A stretch of DNA of 64,000 nucleotides from NCBI RefSeq assembly GCF_007828045.1, contig NZ_VITN01000017.1:1-64000 (forward strand), written 5' to 3'. Below the pieces are notes generated by a model, which saw only the letters and a program-made list of their open reading frames with translations, was not told the DNA's origin and did not search any database. Below are positions 59,943-64,000 of this stretch, piece by piece; positions within the stretch are counted from its first letter, which is position 1; each line of letters starts with the position of its first letter. The translations under genes and the position numbers were made by a program. This DNA comes from Nitrospirillum amazonense. Its GTDB lineage: Bacteria > Pseudomonadota > Alphaproteobacteria > Azospirillales > Azospirillaceae.

Positions 59943-60977
59943 ATGAGTGAGACGGGCGTTCAGCCCCTGCCGGAAACCCGCGCCCCCCGGGGTGCTGGCC
60001 CGGGTGAGCCTGTGCGGCGGCCGGTTCTGGCCGCGTTGGACCTGGGCACCAACAACTGCCGCCTGTTGATCGCCCGCCCGGGGCGGGAGGGCTTTCGCAT
60101 CATCGACGCCTTCTCCCGCATCGTGCGGCTGGGGGAGGGACTCAGCCGCACCAACGCCCTGTCGGACGAGGCCATGGCCCGCACCGTGGCGGCCCTGAAG
60201 ATCTGCGGCAACAAGATGCGCCGGCGCGGCGTCACCGACGTGCGCGCCGTGGCGACGGAGGCCTGCCGCCGCGCCGCCAACTGCGGCACCTTCATTGATC
60301 GCGTGGCGGAAGAAACCGGCATCCGCATCGAGATCATCACGGCGGAGGAAGAGGCGCGGCTGGCGCTGGCCGGTTGCGCCGCGCTGTTGAACCGCCGCAT
60401 CCCCCGCGCCCTGGTGTTCGACATCGGCGGTGGCTCCACCGAGATCATGTGGCTGTCCTTCAACCGGGGCCGGCCCGCCCTGATCGACCAGGTTTCCGTG
60501 CCCCAGGGCGTCGTCAGCCTGACGGAGACCTTCGGCGGCGACCGCGTGCTGCCCGAGGCCTATCGCGGCATGGTGGACACGGTGGGCGCCGCGCTGGCCG
60601 ACTTCGACGCCCGCAACGACATCCGGCGCGAGGTCGCGGCCGGCCGGGTGCAGATGCTGGGCACCTCCGGCACCGTCACCACCCTGGCCGGCATCCGCCT
60701 GGGCCTGACCCGCTATGACCGGTCGCAGGTCGATGGTTCCTGGCTGGGACTGGAGGAGGCGCGGGCCATCAGCAAATCGCTGCTGTGCCTGGATTATGCC
60801 GGCCGCTCCGCCCATCCCTGCATCGGCCATGACCGGGCCGACCTGGTGATCGCCGGCTGCGCCGTGCTGGAGGCCATCTGGGAACGCTGGCCGGTGGAGA
60901 ATTTGCGCATTGCCGACCGGGGGGTGCGTGAGGGGATCCTGACGGAGCTTATGGCCGCCACGCGCGGCCGTAGCTGA
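59943..60977 (+). CDS. Ppx/GppA family exopolyphosphatase/guanosine pentaphosphatase
   Basis: A 344-aa protein with the ASKHA phosphatase fold: LDLGTNNCRLLIA (about 32-44), DIGGGSTEIMW (about 159-169) and GTSGTVTTLAGI (about 240-251). Members hydrolyse polyphosphate or pppGpp, so it may affect the stringent response. The protein is shorter than E. coli Ppx and lacks the C-terminal HD-type domain. The start at 59943 is preferred to GTG at 59919. It is followed by rlmE on the same strand after 139 bp. Confidence 0.88.
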   Translation: MSETGVQPLPETRAPRGAGPGEPVRRPVLAALDLGTNNCRLLIARPGREGFRIIDAFSRIVRLGEGLSRTNALSDEAMARTVAALKICGNKMRRRGVTDVRAVATEACRRAANCGTFIDRVAEETGIRIEIITAEEEARLALAGCAALLNRRIPRALVFDIGGGSTEIMWLSFNRGRPALIDQVSVPQGVVSLTETFGGDRVLPEAYRGMVDTVGAALADFDARNDIRREVAAGRVQMLGTSGTVTTLAGIRLGLTRYDRSQVDGSWLGLEEARAISKSLLCLDYAGRSAHPCIGHDRADLVIAGCAVLEAIWERWPVENLRIADRGVREGILTELMAATRGRS

Positions 60978-61116
60978 ACCAGTCATGGCCGCCAAGCGCG
61001 GCCGGGGCTGAGGTTTCGCTTGCCTTTGGGCGTGGCGGCACCAATATGCGCCGCTTCGAATCGATGCCGAGAGATGACGGGGCCGTGGGCCCGGTCCGCC
61101 AAACCGGGTGATTATC

Positions 61117-61845
61117 ATGACCAAGTCCAAGGGTACCGGCAGCCAGCTCAGCGGTCGCGGCCTGACCGTGCGCGTGAAAACGGCGGCCAAGCGCTCCGTC
61201 TCCTCGGCCCGCTGGCTGGAGCGCCAGCTGAACGATCCGTATGTGGCGGAGGCCAAGAAGCGCGGCTATCGCTCGCGCGCGGCCTTCAAGCTGCTGCAGC
61301 TGGATGAGAAGTACCACCTGCTGAAGCCCGGCACCCGCGTGGTGGACCTGGGTGCCGCCCCCGGTGGCTGGACCCAGGTGGCGGTGGAGAAGGTGCGCGG
61401 CGCCAAGGTCGTGGGCCTGGACATCCTGGGCATGGAGGACGTGCCCGGCGCCATCACCATGCAGATGGACTTCCTGCTGCCCGAGGCGCCGGACCAGCTG
61501 AAGGCGGCCCTGGGCGGCCCCGCCGACGTGGTGCTGTCCGACATGGCGGCCCCCACCACCGGCCATCCCAAGACCGACCATTTGCGCATCATGGCCCTGG
61601 CCGACGCGGCCTACGCCTTCGCGGCCGAGGTGCTGGCCCCCGGCGGCGCCTTTGTGGCCAAGCTGTTCCAGGGCGGGGCGGAGCGCAGCCTGCTGGACCT
61701 GCTGAAGCGGGACTTCGCCGTGGTCCGCCATGCCAAGCCGCCGGCCAGCCGCGCCGACAGCTCGGAAACCTATGTCGTCGCCACCGGCTTTCGCGGCACG
61801 ACCACCCGGCGCGACGATGACGCCGCCGAGGGTGACGAGGACTGA
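61117..61845 (+). CDS. rlmE: 23S rRNA (uridine-2552-2'-O)-methyltransferase
   Basis: A 242-aa FtsJ/RrmJ protein. The SAM site is [18 protein letters not shown] (about 75-92). The K-D-K-E catalytic set falls in [38 protein letters not shown] and FVAKLFQGG. It methylates U2552 in the A loop of 23S rRNA and aids 50S maturation. A basic N-terminal extension (about 1-45) is common in alphaproteobacteria. The ATG at 61117 gives the family length; the frame starts with GTG at 61108. It follows ppx/gppA as usual in Rhodospirillales. Confidence 0.94.
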   Translation: MTKSKGTGSQLSGRGLTVRVKTAAKRSVSSARWLERQLNDPYVAEAKKRGYRSRAAFKLLQLDEKYHLLKPGTRVVDLGAAPGGWTQVAVEKVRGAKVVGLDILGMEDVPGAITMQMDFLLPEAPDQLKAALGGPADVVLSDMAAPTTGHPKTDHLRIMALADAAYAFAAEVLAPGGAFVAKLFQGGAERSLLDLLKRDFAVVRHAKPPASRADSSETYVVATGFRGTTTRRDDDAAEGDED

Positions 61846-61922
61846 ATCCCTACCTTTTCCACCCTGTGAGGGGTGAGGCTAACGCAGGCCTGCCATCGCG
61901 GATTTGACCCATATCTGGTGGG

Positions 61923-61950
61923 TTCACAACTGACGGCCCGCGTGTATAGT
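61923..61950 (+). promoter_or_regulatory. Promoter of guaB
   Basis: TTCACA (61923-61928) and TATAGT (61945-61950) are spaced by 16 nt, each one mismatch from consensus. Transcription would start near 61957 and give a GC-rich leader of about 120 nt before the guaB ATG, containing several short inverted repeats. I see no known riboswitch in it. Confidence 0.65.
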
Positions 61951-62028
61951 GCATCGAACCTTAAGCCCTGGATGACGCGGCCGGCCCCATGTGTGGGGGC
62001 GGACGGGTCGTCCCATACCCGTATCTGA

Positions 62029-63555
<1,527 letters not shown>

Positions 63556-63584
63556 TTTCGGACGGCGTTATGCCTTGATGATGA

Positions 63585-63629
63585 AGAGCCGGCTGGGTTT
63601 CACCGGGAACCCTAGCCGGCTCTGCTGTT
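63585..63629 (+). terminator. guaB terminator
   Basis: AGAGCCGGCT (63585-63594) pairs perfectly with AGCCGGCTCT (63614-63623), with a further GGGTT/AACCC pairing inside, followed by GCTGTTT. It begins 29 nt after the guaB stop. Confidence 0.75.
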
Positions 63630-63656
63630 TATGATCCAAAAGAAGAAGTCTCACCC

Positions 63657-64000
63657 ATGACCCCGACCGCCCGCCTGCAGGCGGCCATCGACCTTCTGAC
63701 TGAAGTCCTGGCCACGCCGCGCCCCGCCGATGCCGTGGCCAGCGCCTTTTTCCGCGCCCGCCGCTATATCGGCGCCAAGGATCGCACCGACGTGGCGGAA
63801 AAGGTCTATGGCATCCTGCGCCGCTGGGCGCGCCTGCACTGGTGGCTGAACCGCGCCGGCTATGGTGGTGAGGGCCAGCCGGCGGTGGACGCGCGCGCCC
63901 TGCTGATCGCCGATGAGCTGCTGACCCGGGGCCGTAGCGCGTCTTCCGTGGCGGAGCATTTCAACGGCGGCAAGTTCGCGCCGGCACCGCTGGAGGCGCA
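63657..64000 (+). CDS. RsmB-like 16S rRNA cytosine methyltransferase, 5' part only
   Basis: The first 114 codons of a gene that runs off the window. The sequence (AAIDLLTEVLATPRPADAV, FFRARRYIGAKDRTDVAEKVYGILRRWARLHWWLNRAG) is the NusB-like RNA-binding N-terminus of the RsmB/NOP methyltransferases, which make m5C967 in 16S rRNA. The catalytic domain is beyond the end. The ATG lies inside an ATGA shared with the stop of a 9-codon frame (63631-63660, MIQKKKSHP), which might couple translation. AAGAAG is the only binding-site-like stretch. Confidence 0.8.
   Translation, partial: MTPTARLQAAIDLLTEVLATPRPADAVASAFFRARRYIGAKDRTDVAEKVYGILRRWARLHWWLNRAGYGGEGQPAVDARALLIADELLTRGRSASSVAEHFNGGKFAPAPLEA

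Noticed and set aside
63631-63660. Nine-codon leader ORF before the rsmB-like gene
   Set aside because: It overlaps the start in an ATGA, but has no binding site and no regulatory codon run beyond three Lys codons; too weak to list as a gene.

Overview
The window is chromosomal DNA from a high-GC alphaproteobacterium. The gene set (guaB followed by an RsmB-type methyltransferase, an RlmE gene next to a Ppx/GppA gene, tRNA-Gln(CUG), an actinobacterial-type LeuA) fits Rhodospirillales, and I would guess an Azospirillum/Nitrospirillum-like organism. That placement is inference from gene content and composition, not a database match.

Layout. 1-4.9 kb: an ECF sigma factor, an AraC regulator and a membrane Ser/Thr kinase with a TPR-rich C-terminal half, all on the minus strand. 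5-9.8 kb: a ROK regulator, an AGE-family sugar epimerase/isomerase and a secreted alpha/beta hydrolase, also minus. 10.2-21.3 kb (plus): the alpha-2-macroglobulin/PBP1C pair (stop and start overlap), a secreted GH29 alpha-L-fucosidase, a broken second copy of the pbpC 3' end, and two overlapping glycosyltransferases. 21.5-26.3 kb (minus): an aldo/keto reductase and two chemotaxis receptors. 26.5-32.5 kb: small redox genes with divergent regulators (MarR/tautomerase/SDR, an FMN monooxygenase, a cupin protein, SDR/LysR). 32.5-33.7 kb: a compact, lower-GC two-gene unit, a PIN-domain protein behind an unrecognised partner, with toxin-antitoxin architecture. 33.8-35.8 kb: leuA with a leader peptide containing four Leu codons and a strong promoter that makes the leader nearly leaderless. 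36-40 kb: a TonB-dependent siderophore receptor with a Fur-like box, and a lower-GC TetR/metallo-beta-lactamase-fold pair. 40.1-48 kb: an unknown exported protein, a prolyl oligopeptidase-like S9 peptidase, and two closely related S10 peptidases on either side of an SDR/HxlR pair. 48-55.5 kb: divergent epimerase/LysR, a fumarylacetoacetate hydrolase family enzyme followed by a run of hairpins ending in a terminator, an epimerase, an S41 peptidase and an ankyrin-repeat protein. 55.7-59.5 kb: a single-chain MmeI-like (type IIL) restriction-modification enzyme beside two tandem tRNA-Gln genes. 59.9-64 kb: housekeeping genes ppx/gppA, rlmE, guaB and the start of an rsmB-like gene that runs off the window.

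How genes work together. The A2M protein and PBP1C form the known periplasmic-defence/peptidoglycan-synthesis pair. The sigma factor and kinase probably form a kinase-controlled ECF circuit. Several catabolic or redox genes are each divergent from their likely regulator with an inverted repeat between them. The most interesting candidates are the PIN/unknown pair, the leaderless leucine attenuator, the hairpin array after the FAH gene, the duplicated pbpC tail around the fucosidase, and the AT-rich recognition domain inside the MmeI-like enzyme. All residue numbers, repeats and start choices were read by eye from the sequence; no searches were run.
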